Source: Helopsaltes ochotensis (taxonomy: Eukaryota; Chordata; Aves; Passeriformes; Locustellidae). From it: 64,000 bases of DNA. Where the stretch lies: assembly GCA_013400155.1 (NCBI GenBank), contig VXBM01000140.1, forward strand, positions 941,199 through 1,005,198, given 5' to 3'. Under the pieces are notes generated by a model, which did not search any database, was not told the origin of the DNA, and worked only from the letters and a program-made list of their open reading frames with translations. The translations under genes were made by a program, and so were the position numbers. Below are positions 1 to 11,466 of this stretch, in pieces; position 1 is the stretch's first letter, and each line of letters opens with the position of its first letter.

Positions 1-3000
1 AATTTGCATCTAAAGGTATGTGATGTTTACCAATCCATTTCCCAAAACAAACCTTATCTTACAGATACACCAGCGTGGGAATAGCAAAGCACTGCCTAAA
101 CATTGAGAATTCTGACTCCATTCTAAAAGCTAAGAAACACATCAGAAAGGCTGCAAAAATCAGGGCAACAGATGTTCTACAACTGTGCTCTGGAAAATCA
201 GCAGGAACTTCAAACTTAAATCAAGCAAATTAGGAAAAGTCAGGTTGTTGAACATAACCCAGTGTGATACATCAAGGTGTCATTTAGTATAATAATAAAA
301 GTTTACCATAATGGAAAAACTTTTAGGTGTCATAAAATACAAACAATTCCCTTGGAGATGCCATTGAAGAGACATTCACCTCTTTCCTTTGTGTCTTGTT
401 GCTTAAGTGGGAGACCCTCATGTAAAAATACCTGCCTCATGTTTAGACTTTACTTGTTGGTTTAAATGAATCAAATTACAGCGTTTCTGTTGAGTCTTGG
501 CATTCTAAAGACTTTTGCATTTTCTCTCAATCAAGGTACCTAAGCAGTGCAATGTTCTGGTGTCTTAATTTTCTTTTGGAGATGCTAAAAAGAAAGAAGT
601 CTCCTGTTTTCCTTATTTCAGATTTTTTTGTTTTTTAAGTTCTTTACAATTTCTCTGGTTGTCTCTCTCTAGTTTTTATCAGTCTGTTTCAAATGAGCCA
701 TGCAGATCAGATGCCAGACTCGTTTACTGGGCCCTTAGCTCTTGGCCTCAGATTGCTCCTAACTAGCTGACTCTGTCCCTGGCCATGGTGTGTTCTCTTT
801 GTTCTTACTTGGATGTCCTTTCATGTGGCTGGGCCAAAGCAAATCAAACACTACAATAAGGCCTTTCAACAAAACTGCTATTAATATGTATTACAGCAGT
901 GCCTGGAGTAGCCAGTTGAGGTGGAGACTGTATGTGTTGTCTAGTTAAACCCTGTCTCTGTTCTGAAGCAGCAACAAACCCTGGGTAAAGTCTGCCACAC
1001 TCCCCTGGAGTATCTTGCTGCTCATGATCTTTGGCTCCATTGAATTCATCCATCCATCCAAGTATAATTTTTCATGAATGGCAGCAGCACCAATCTGTTA
1101 AAGTTCAGAATTACCCTCTTCCCTGGACATGTGATATTTCTTGCATTCATTATGAAAGACAAGGTGAAAGGAATATTAAAAAGATCTGTAGAGCTGCTTT
1201 CAAATCCCTTCTGAGAATCCTATTGCTCCTACAAGGAAAGGAAGAGGCACTTTAAAATTAGGATTTAGGAATGCCACTTCATTAAATTGGTAGATGAGGA
1301 CATACAGTTTGTCCATTTGTGATTAGCGGACTTCAAAGGATTCAACTGATAATGCATAAAGTAACTGATTAAAAACTTTATTAGAAGACTAATAAAATCA
1401 GAATGAGACCTGGCTGTTGCATTTCAGCTTTACCAAATTCCATTATTAAAAAGTTCTGACTATTATTGTGGTCATATCACTGCGCAAGGGTTTGGGGACC
1501 TATCAAAGCAAGATCATGGAGCATCCTGTGCAACCCTCTAATGTATAGTTCCATTGTCTCCACATTCAGTCTAAATCAAAATGGGCAGATAATGGTGAGG
1601 ATAAATGAACCATCAAGTTTCATTTACTCTCATTTTTAGAATAGGTTCAGGGCTTCAGTGAGTATTGTAGAATTTCAAACTTGTTATTAACGCAGAGCTT
1701 TATAAAATGAATATATAGATGGATATTACAGACAGACCGAATAGTAAGTACAGAAAAAGTGTTTGCCTGTTTTAATACACTGGCACATTAGGTCTTCCTC
1801 TTACAGACTTGCTCAGCTGCAGGTAAGGTTAGAACATCTAGATTTATTAGCCTAAAAAAATTCAGTTGCTTTGTGCTTTGTCTTTCTTTTTGAATTCACA
1901 AAAAGGTCCAATTTTTATGCAGATTTTTTTAAAGTATAGCTTCAAGCAAAACCAGCCTCATTCTTTATCGGATGAAATGGGCTGTTGTGCCACTATGTGC
2001 TTCAGGGATTCATTCAGAGAAGACAGAAGATGGGGATGCCAAAACCCCTACAACCCAGACAACAATGGCCCTCAGCTACTCTCATCTTCGGGAGCAGAGC
2101 CAGAAGGTTCAGACCCACATCTCTTCAACCACTACTCTGCTTTTCCCTATGAAGCTGTCCTACTTTGCACCTCGGACTAAAAGATCGAAGGGCACAGTAA
2201 CTGAGCATAGCTGTAAATCCAAGGATTAAGGGATTCATCCAGAAGGGAAGAAAACTGGTTTAATCTCTTCTTCAAGGGCTGTTTTATGCTGATGAATGCA
2301 AAACAGGTAACCTGCCTGTGGAACAAGAACTGGCATGAAAGTACCCCTCTTTATGCAGGCATGGGCTTTGATGGGGCTGGGGGAGTGAGAATTCCTAAAG
2401 GGAGGTCCCTTTGGAACTGCTGGGCACTGTGAGCTCTCTCTTCAAGGCTGATGGACAGTCAGTCATAATTTCAGCACTGATTGCAATAACAACAAGCCTA
2501 AGCCCTGGGATTTTCAAGAGTTTTAGGATGAAAGCGGCCGTGTAAAGTCGAACCACTGTGCAATAAGGCATCACTCTAATCCATTAACTCTCCATTATGG
2601 GCTAAGTATGTTTCCTAATTACCACGGGTGACTTTGGAGGGTAGCTTAACCACATGATTCCCACTAATAGGAATGAAAAGTTTATTGTTCCATCCTGGAC
2701 TTTGCCTAATATCTTAATTTCACCCTCAGAGCTGTGCCTGCAGGCAGCAGTCAGATGATACCCATTTAAAGAAAAATGTGTTTAGCGTTGGCATTCAGGA
2801 TTTAGAGCACATAGCTTGATCCTCTTTATTTGTAATTCCCTGTTCAGGCATTTCCCTTCAATGCTGTGAGAGCATCTTGAGCTCTGAAAAGGCCAGGCTG
2901 AAGGATAATGTGATGCAATTATGGCAGAGTCGCTTTTCCTAAAGTTAAGGAATGTGAACAAAAGGCTTCCTGGGCCTGTCCAGTTTTTAAAATCAATCGT

Positions 3001-5639
3001 GTCAAGCAGGGAACAGGAGGCAAGGAACAGACAGGGCTTTGGCCTTTTTCTCCTCCCTTGGACTGCCTCCAGTGCACAAACTATAATCTCAGCTCTCCGA
3101 TGACTTCTGTTCAGCTGCAGGGAGCTGCCGCATCCCTGCCCCCGCTGGCAGCCCCCTCAAGGGCATTGCAACAGCTGAGAATAAAAGGAATGCAGCAGCT
3201 CAGGTCACCTTTCTCTCATCTCTGCTTCAAAATACTCCTCTTCCAGAAAGGAAAGCCATGGTTTTTTTCTGGTAGTGCCACACCCTTCAGCAAGTCTCCT
3301 CCAATTCACAATAACCACGGTTGTGGGGAAGACTTTAGCGGTGTCAGTGCAGAGCAAACAGTTGGCACCTTAGAAGCTGAGGCTCTCTGCCAGTGGGAAA
3401 TGGGTTAGAAAAACTACTCCTCTCTCCATTTCAGCCCCTTCCTTTCCACCCACATGCTGCAGCTCATGCTTCCCTCAGTTGTGCCAAGGCAGCTGCTTTG
3501 GGGACTGCTGCAAACAGGATCGCTGTGACTATCTCAGTTTAAAAATAAACCTCTTTTTTCCCCTATTATTCTTTATCTTAAATTATGCCATAAATCCACT
3601 CTGCAGTCCAGCCACAGAAGCTGGTGCATTGCTCAGTGGAGGGGACAGAGAGACAGTGCTGGGAGGCAAAATTGTGACTGAGGAACTCCATCATTGTAGT
3701 ACAGCCCTGTTCTCCCATCAGGTTCCTGGATATTCCATTTATATGGAACTCCTTGGCCATTAATACTGAGCTGTACACTACTTGGTCAGGCAGCCCAGTG
3801 AAACATGGAGACACCATTGGAATGAATTTAGGAAATAATGCACCATGGTCTGTTTTCTTTAAATATTTATGCTAACCTTATCTTATGGGATGCAAAGCAA
3901 TAGCTTTCCTGCAGAGACTGCAAAGACAAAGTTACCTCGTCCACACTCCCAATTATCTGGAATTAAGTTCAATAAGTACAATTTGGCATGTAAATCAAGC
4001 CCATATTTTGAAAAAGAGTCCCAGAGTGTTTGAAGGAGACCCTATAGTTTTTAGATTTCTCAGTGATGAAAACAGGTTTAACTAAAAGCAATGAAGTGAA
4101 ACTAGAGAATGAAAAATTTACATTACAAACAGAAAGAAGTGCTGGAATCTGCACAATCTTGCATGAGAAATAGCCTGCATTTCCTATATTCTAGAAAGAT
4201 TAGATTGATTAATGAAACTACACCTCAAGAAATAATTTTTCATAGGTGAGACAGGCACAGAGATAAACTTACTGCTCTTTATCCCTGTCTACTCTCCATG
4301 AATCTGAAAATGATTAATGGATTTATTTCCCACAGAATATGTAAAATAAAGCACTTTTTTTACCAGTCACAACATAACTGATCTTATGAAACACTTTATT
4401 CAGCTCAGTTAACCTGTTCATAGGAATAAGACAACAGACATCAACCACAGGATGGCCATTTTCTGACTGGCCTGGAAATGTCCCTGTAGCCACGGTCTTG
4501 GCATTGTCTGAGCCAAGGCAAATTGATAAGCTGCATCTACAGTACAACCTTCACCACATAGTTTTGATACCAATTTTAACTATTTTGACTCAAGGTGTGG
4601 CTTACCTTGAAGGAGTTAAATGACACTGCCCCAGGGCAGATACTTGAACTGTATTTCTGCTGGAACTTGGCTACCTTAAGGAGGGTGGGCTATGTTAGCC
4701 ATGGTTCCATCCAACCCAAGCAAGTGGATGAGATGTGTCTAAGCAATACCTAACTTGCTACTGACCTGAACCCAAATTTTCTCCGCTTTTTTTCAGCAGG
4801 GGGTCCTGAGCTTGGTTGATTTACTCTGTTGAGTTGGACAACAGCATAAAGATGAACATTAGCAGACAACTCTGGGCACTGCCTTTAAAGAGGAAAGGAA
4901 CTTGTTAAAATGGATATTTAGACTTTGACAAGTCAGACAACAGCCTCAGCCACCACCACCACTTCTCCATTTATTCAGCTTTTTTTTTTTTTTTTAAGCC
5001 TTTGGCATAATGAAGACATCAGATTTGGAAGATCTGAATGTTGCTTGTTGAGTTTGTCCTCATACCTCTCTGTAAGACAGGGAAACACTATTCTTACTTT
5101 GCAAGTTGGGTGGGGGTTTTTTCCTAATTACACCATGGTCAACTCAGAGAAGTATTTATCTGTTATTTACCTAAGGATGTTCCTCTTTAGTCCATCTGAA
5201 TTTTGCTTGAACTTTTCCCCCCTGAAACCCAATATTGATAAGGCTGACATCATGAGGTAGTTTAACATCCTTGTGACTAAACCAGAATTTTCCACATATT
5301 TTGACTAGATAAACAGTCTAACTTTGGCGGGATCAACATTTCCGGCAAACACCCCACTGTTACATTTGAATGGCAGCTTTAGCTGAGAACATACAACGAT
5401 GCCAACAAGCTGTGCCAGGTGAGGTGAGGTAAGAGAGACAGGTGACCTCATTTCTTTCCCACCTGCCAGTACTATAAGCTCAATGGCTCATTATTCCTCT
5501 GCTTATTTATGGGCTTTTGTACATTTACCCTTTCCCTGTCGTACAATATTAGTACTGAACCTCTATTTGTACCTCCTCTTCTTTTCTGAAGTAGACAAAG
5601 ACTATTAGCTGGCCTTTAAGAAGAATGGGCACTATGAGT
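1..5639. other. Non-coding, AT-rich intergenic sequence
   Basis: I see no supportable gene here. Open frames are short (at most about 116 codons), overlap one another in different frames and lack paired splice signals. The stretch holds ordinary AT-rich avian intergenic DNA with a T run near 4981-4995. It lies upstream of RUBCNL on the side where LRCH1 would be expected by vertebrate synteny, but no LRCH1-like exon is visible. Confidence 0.6.
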
Positions 5640-5960
5640 CTCCCTTTTCTTCTCCAGCCCCGCACTCTGAGGAGTGGCGTGCGGGGCGTGAGGGAGCATC
5701 GCCGGCCCCGGGGCGATCCGCAGGCTTCCCTCGCGCGAGTGCGAGGGCCGGGAACGCAGGAACGGCGGGCAGGAACGGCGGGCAGGAACGGCGGGCAGGA
5801 ATACCGAGCAGGAACGCCGGGGCGCTGCGCGGGAGGAGGCCCCGCGCTGAGGGCGCCGCGGGCGGGCTCTGCCGCCCCCTACCGGGCACTGCCCGCCATG
5901 GCCGCCTCACGCCTGCCCCGCCCGCGGCCTGCCCCTCGTCACCCGCCTTCCTTCAGGGAC
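5640..5960. promoter_or_regulatory. Orphan GC/CpG-rich patch (possible CpG island)
   Basis: Base composition switches abruptly from AT-rich to strongly GC-rich with many CpG dinucleotides, including CGCGCGAG near 5732 and several CCCGCG/GGCGGG clusters. It ends shortly before a CR1 fragment at 6021. No first exon with a convincing donor leads into a recognisable coding exon on either strand. It may be a promoter of an unannotated non-coding RNA, an enhancer, or a GC-rich minisatellite locus. The composition is seen directly; the regulatory role is inference. Confidence 0.45.
5757..5821. repeat. 13-bp GC-rich minisatellite, five units
   Basis: Five head-to-tail copies of the 13-base unit CAGGAACGGCGGG occupy this span. 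The first three are identical, the fourth is diverged (CAGGAATACCGAG) and the fifth has one substitution (GGCG to GCCG). The array sits inside the orphan CpG-rich patch. Because 13 is not a multiple of three, the overlapping ORFs shift frame through the array, which argues against coding use. Confidence 0.9.
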
Positions 5961-6020
5961 CTGCTAAAGCTCCCGGCGCTCCTCTCCGGCCACCCAGTGG
6001 GGGAGACACATGCAAACCTC

Positions 6021-6557
6021 AGAGGATCATGGAATCGTTTATGTTGGAAAAGACATCCAAGATCATCCGACTGTTAACCCGGCACTGCCAAGGCCACCAC
6101 TTAAACCATGTCCCTCAGTGCCGCATCGCCTTTTGAACACCTCCAGCGATGGGGACTCCGCTACTTCCCTGGGCAGCCTGTTCTAATACATGGGCATCCT
6201 TTCCATGCAGAATTTTTACAGAATACCCAGTCTAAACCTCCCTGGTGCGACTTGAGGTCCTCTTGCCCTATCACTTCTTGCTTAAGAGAAGAGACCTATC
6301 CCCACCTGGATCCACCCTCCTTTCAGGCACCTGTACAGAGCAACATGGTCCCCCCTGAGCCTCCTTTTCTCCAGGTTAAACATCCCCAGCTCCCTCTGCC
6401 GGTTCTCTTTGGACTCGCGCTCCAGACCCTTCTCCCACTCTGTTTCTCTTCTCTGGACACACTCCAGCCCCTCAATGTCTTCCTTGTAGTGAGGGCCCAG
6501 AACTGGACACAGGATCTGAAGTGTGGCCTCACCAGTGCTGAGTACAGCGAACCTTGA
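6021..6557 (-). mobile_element. CR1 LINE fragment (3' portion, minus strand)
   Basis: The + strand shows the reverse complement of the CR1 3' region. It starts with an ATCATGGAATCG-like terminus, followed by blocks such as GTTAACCCGGCACTGCCAAGG, CTTCCCTGGGCAGCCTGTTC, CCTGAGCCTCCTTTTCTCCAGG, CTGGACACACTCCAGC and CCTCACCAGTGCTGAGTACA. I recognise these as CR1 consensus blocks of bird genomes. The copy is 5'-truncated and diverged with small deletions. The ORFs across it (6108-6557 and its antisense) are not intact CR1 proteins. Confidence 0.93.
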
Positions 6558-6925
6558 CCCAAATCTACTTATTTCTACCATACACAGTATGCCATAATCA
6601 CCTGAGAGCAGTACTAGTCAGGTTTTTTCAATGGCATACGTCATTGCTCAACCTCTCATTCTTCTTTAACCAAATGTGGCCTAAACCAAAGGCAGAACTT
6701 CATTCTCCAGCATCCCACCCAACACGAGTTCATCCGAGTACTCACCAGCCACAGGTAGCAGCTACATAATACCAACACAAGCACCATCAGGATCTTAGTT
6801 CCCATAGCCACTGCAGGGGAAATGAATATCCAGTGTCCATTTTTGAAAAAGCAGAGACCAGTATTTTTTATCAAAACAGAAGTTATCCTCCTAAAATGGA
6901 AGATGTGAAATGTAGAACAACTTAT
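6558..6925. other. Non-coding spacer between CR1 fragments
   Basis: Short AT-rich stretch between two CR1 pieces. I see no gene or motif in it. Confidence 0.5.
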
Positions 6926-6976
6926 GCTTGTGAGTCCCTTCCAACTAGGAATATTCTGTGAATCTGTGAATCTGTA
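6926..6976 (+). mobile_element. CR1 3'-terminal fragment
   Basis: The stretch contains GAGTCCCTTCCAACTAGGA followed by ATTCTGTGAATCTGTGAATCTG, which is the typical CR1 3' end with its 8-base terminal repeat. Only about 50 bases remain, so this is a severely 5'-truncated copy or the remnant of a larger decayed one. Confidence 0.7.
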
Positions 6977-9900
6977 AAAAAATACCGTGAAGTATAAAAG
7001 AGTCGTATTTGCAGAATGTGTCTACTGCTGGAATTAAAAGTATCTGCTACTATTTAATGGCCTATAAACAAGGATGTCTGTGTGAGGATTCCTCCACAGA
7101 ATTTTTCCCTTTTCTCAACCTCAAAACTCCAATTTTGGGAAGTCTGTGTACTGGCATCATGTGGGCCAGATCCCACAGCCATGCACACTCAACCTCACAC
7201 CCAGCAAAGCAAATGGACACAACGTGAAATAAAAAGCAACTTAAATCTGTCTGATCTGAGGCTACCATTGTCACCTCCCTCTTTTCCTTCCCTACCCTCT
7301 CAGAAGCTGACATCTGTCCTCCAGCTGAATTTGAAGAGTCTGATTTCAGTTTAGTTTAGAGATGACCCTGGGACAGCCTTTGGATTGCCTATTATACTAC
7401 ATCTATATACCTATTATACTATACTATATAATATGCACTATATATATATATATATCCCTATTATACTATATATATATACCTACATATACCTCATCCCCTG
7501 CCCTTCAACAACAGACTGAAGTTATTCCAAACAGCTTATTAAATTGAGGAACAACAACAAATGCAGAAGCATTCTATGACATCCAGCAATTGTACTTTTT
7601 GCATTAATCATCCGTTTTTCTTCCAGGAGCCAGAAAATTTATTTCTTGCTAATTAGATTGCACAGGGAGCTACCCAGCAGCTTCTCAAAAGCAAATGTGA
7701 TCCCCTCCTCAAGACATAAAAACCTTAAAAAAACCCTCAGTGATATTTTGATAATGCTCTTGTGCAAGTTGTTTTTATGTTTGGGGTTTTTTTTTTTATA
7801 GGCACTGTTTAATTATCTCAGACTAATCCTATGAACATGAAACATTCTGCAGCTACAACCAGCTTATTTGCAGCTACAGTTAAATCCTTGCACAACGCTC
7901 CCTTTATGAGCTTTCTGATTAGGTTACTACTTCCCATAAATAAAATCAGTAACACTGGTACACTCTCTACTCTCAGGATCCCAGTGCATTTTACTGCACA
8001 GATCTATTAGATCACCTAAGTCAATTGACCCGTGCAAATTGTGTCTTGTCAAAAACAGAACAGAAAGCGTTTTGGGGGAGTTCATTACCTTTTTTTTCTG
8101 GGAAAGCAGTGATTGGAAATCCCATTTTAAATAGGTAACTGGTTCAGTTTCATAGCCAAAGATTAATTCCTCCTTTCATTGCTATAAATGCCTAAAATGC
8201 CTTAATTATCAGGGCCTTAAATCTAGCACATTCTTTCTCAGCTATTAACAGGCATTCTCACATTCTCACTGCTGCTAAGCAATGCTGAGAATGGATAGGG
8301 GGACTCTGCACTCCATAGGAAGAAGCCCACATTGTTGCCAGTGCCTCTGTTACTAATTATCCCTGATGATTTACTTCATTCAAGATCTCAGTTGACAATG
8401 TGAGCCATTTGGTACTGAAGCATGGATTTTGTTCCCGTGGAACCTGTGTGCCTTTCTGTTTAGCCATCAGCTGACAGGGATACACCAGCAGGTCTCACTG
8501 TGGCCTGAGGTGCCTGTCACAGAGCCATATAAGCTGGGGTTTTCCACAGGGTATGAGGTAGGAATATGAGGTGACATTTTCACAGGCAAGGCAGCTACAA
8601 AGTTGGTCTCTTTTATCTCAATATATGCCAGCTTCATTCCCTGAAATCTTGGTCTGCTGTGGCTGGCTCTCTACTGCAGAAGTACCAAAATAACAGGAAG
8701 CCATGGCTGGGAGTGGGGCCACCGAACCACATCTCAACAGCAGCCTTGGCAGATCCCCACAGAACATTATTTCATTCAGCACAGCCAGATTCCTAGCCCA
8801 GGGCTTAAATGCTGTGAAGGCAGAGTGATGTGACTCTTCTGTATGTTCCCACATGTCATTAGCTTTCATAAAAATGAATCAGAATATTAAGGAAAGGAAA
8901 AAAATAAATATAAATCGAGAATAGAAAGTGAATAGAAAAAAACATAGCCAAAAGAGGATGTAACAAACACTGTATGCCTGAAAAACAAGAACAAACCCTA
9001 CATTTACTTGTGGTATTTAATTAGAGAAACAAAAAATTCCACTGATTTCATTGAGAGCAGAATCATACCTTGGCTTGAAGCCTCCGAGTTTGCAAAAAAG
9101 GATACCTGTATTTTCCATTTGAAATAACCCTTCCATACTGAAAATTCACTACCACTCATCTGCCAGGGCTTCATCCAGCTTCAATTACTTAAACGGTCAT
9201 AACAAAACTCAGTAACTTCTCTCTTTACAGCTAAGTCAAGTCTTTAGTCTCATTTATAAATACTAAGATCTCAGAATTCAAAGTAGCTCACTGATTTTCT
9301 TTGAGGAGTCTGTGGACTATTTTAGCCTTGAAAGGTAACTAAGAAAAGCAAGGATATGGACAACAGGCTTCCATTCACCACAGAAATGTACTCCTCCTTT
9401 GAAAAAAGTGTAGGATGCCTGCACATTAGAATAGTTTAAAAGCGCTGCAGACATAATCAGGAAAAGAATCCCAAAACCCAGAACTGGAACAAGACAGAGA
9501 GGGAAAGATGTAATGTGGAGAGAGACATCTGTCCTAACAGGCCAGCATTATAAAGAAGATAGAACAGAAAGATATAACCAAACAGGTTCTACCACCTCAG
9601 TGGTAGAATTTCATCAAATTCACTGCTAATGTTTGAACCTTCAGTGCCAGATTAATGCCCCCTCAGGTAATCAAGGATGTCTGCTGTCTCTTTCCTGTTC
9701 AATCGTTAATACAGCAGAGATCAGCGCATCACTGACAGAGGATTTCTTGGCAAGAATAATTTCCATTGTGTGTGTTCAAAGCAAGGCCTGCCTCCCAATA
9801 TCCCCTCCTTTGTGTGAATGCCCTGACAGCAAAACTATACACTCAGATTGCTGGGTTTTGGGGTTTCAAATGAGTTCTTGTTTCACATTACATCTTTATT

Positions 9901-10722
9901 CAGAAGGAGACGGAGCACATGCAGGTCACAGCAACCCAAACCCTAATGCGGAAGACACTAAGCACAAGTGTGTGAGACCTCTCACAAGGAGGAAGCAACT
10001 GCGCCCACCAAACCCGCAGTCTTCTCAGTCAGAACCTCAGTTAGCCCCTTTCCCAGAGCCTAGCTATTTGCTTCCCTGAAACTGAGAGTTAGCATTTCCT
10101 TCAAATCCCACAAGGGAAAAAAAAAAATAAAGGGAAAAAAAGTAAGCAACACTGAATTATTAACATATATTAATTGGACAAAAAAGGTATGACTGTTGCT
10201 CCTGGGTTTTCAGCTGTTCAAATGGGCAGTGAAATGAAAAGGATTCTTTCAAATGGTCCTACCCAGGTGTCAGTTAGCTGAAATTTGTTCCAAGGCTTCA
10301 GGTACTGACACAAACTCACTTATGGTTAACATATTCAGTAAGTTGGTTGCAGTAGATTTACGAGAACTGAGAAAAGACTGCAAATGCAACAGATTGTCTG
10401 TTTTCATGCAGCTAATGCCAGTCCTACCAACGGTACAGAAAAGTTGCCCCTCCCCTTCAACCTTGCTTCTTCCAAAATGTGAAGTTCTTGGTAGCTGCTA
10501 ACAGATCTTTCTGTTACTATCATACATTGTTAGGTGTCAAAGATAACCACACTCTGCAGAATGAGGTGGTGCCCTTCTTGCTAAATAGCTCCCATTATCT
10601 AGTGCAGTAATTTACATTCATTATGAAATGTTTTTCAAGAACTGTGTGAAAATTTTGGTAAACTAGATGGACGTCAAAGGCTGGGGCAAGGAGTGATTTC
10701 TTATAAAGCTCATATAGCTAAA
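6977..10722. other. Non-coding intergenic sequence with AT microsatellite
   Basis: No supportable gene. A degenerate TATA/CTATATA-type tract lies at about 7385-7490, and a T run at about 7788-7798. A 148-codon ORF (9633-10079) has no domain, no repeat-family match I know and no splice context. I treat it as chance. Confidence 0.6.
7385..7490. repeat. Degenerate TA-rich microsatellite
   Basis: The tract alternates TATATA with CCTATTATACTA units, including a TATATATATATATAT core near 7441. It is a low-complexity simple repeat, interrupted and therefore probably old. Confidence 0.8.
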
Positions 10723-11466
10723 CAAGGCCAAGTGCAAGGTCCTGGTCAGGTCAAAATCTAGTACCTATACAGACTGGATGGACTGAGAGCAGCTCTGGGG
10801 AAAAAGACTTGAAGTAGCTGGCAGATGAAAAATTGGACATGACTCAGCAATGTGCACTCATAGCCCAGAAAGCCATCTGTATTCTGGGCTGCAACAAAAG
10901 CAGCGTGGCCAGCAGGGCAGGGGAGGGGATTCAGCCCCTCTTCTCCATTCTGGTGAGACTCCACCTGGAGTGCTGCATCCAGCTCTGGGGTCCTCAGAAC
11001 AAGAAAAACATGGACCTGTTAGAGTGGGACAGAGGAGGGACACAAAGAAGCTTGAAAGGCTGGGGAACCTCTCCTATGAAGACAGGCTGAGAGAATTGTC
11101 GTTGTTCAGCCTGCAGAAGACCTTAGAGCACCTTCCAGCACCTAAAGAGGGCTACAGGAGGGCTGGTGAGAGACTTTTTACATAGACATGCAGTGATCAG
11201 ACAAGGAGAAATGGCTTCAAAATGAAAGACAATGGGTTTACATTGGATATTAAGAATAAATTCTTTAATTTGAGGGTGTTGAGGCACCAGCACAAATTGC
11301 CCCAAAAAAACTGTGAATGCCCCATCTCTGTGTTCAAAACCAGATTGGTTGGGGCTCTGAGCAACCTGATCTGGTGAAAAATGTCCCTGCTCATGTTAAT
11401 GGGGTTAGACTGGATGATCTTTAAAGCTTCTGACCTCAACCATTCTGTCATTCTGTGATTCCATAA
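10723..11466 (+). mobile_element. CR1 LINE fragment (3' portion, plus strand)
   Basis: CR1 blocks appear in sense order: CCAAGTGCAAGGTCCTGG, TGAGACTCCACCTGGAGTGC, ATCCAGCTCTGGGGTCCTCA, ACCTCTCCTATGAAGACAGG, TTCAGCCTGCAGAAGAC, and the terminal CATTCTGTCATTCTGTGATT repeat. The copy is about 740 bases, the longest CR1 in the window, with deletions and frameshifts. The small ORFs across it are decayed or untranslated 3' CR1 sequence. Confidence 0.94.

Noticed and set aside
5625..6077. 150-codon ORF, rich in Arg, Pro, Gly and Ala
   Set aside because: It is generated by the GC-rich patch and minisatellite and runs into a CR1 fragment. The antisense frame is equally open, and there is no domain.
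9633..10079. 148-codon ORF
   Set aside because: No recognisable domain, and no CpG island or splice partner nearby. Its length is not exceptional for 64 kb in six frames.
10833..11185. ORFs of 85 and 111 codons
   Set aside because: They lie within a decayed CR1 copy, with frames broken relative to each other.
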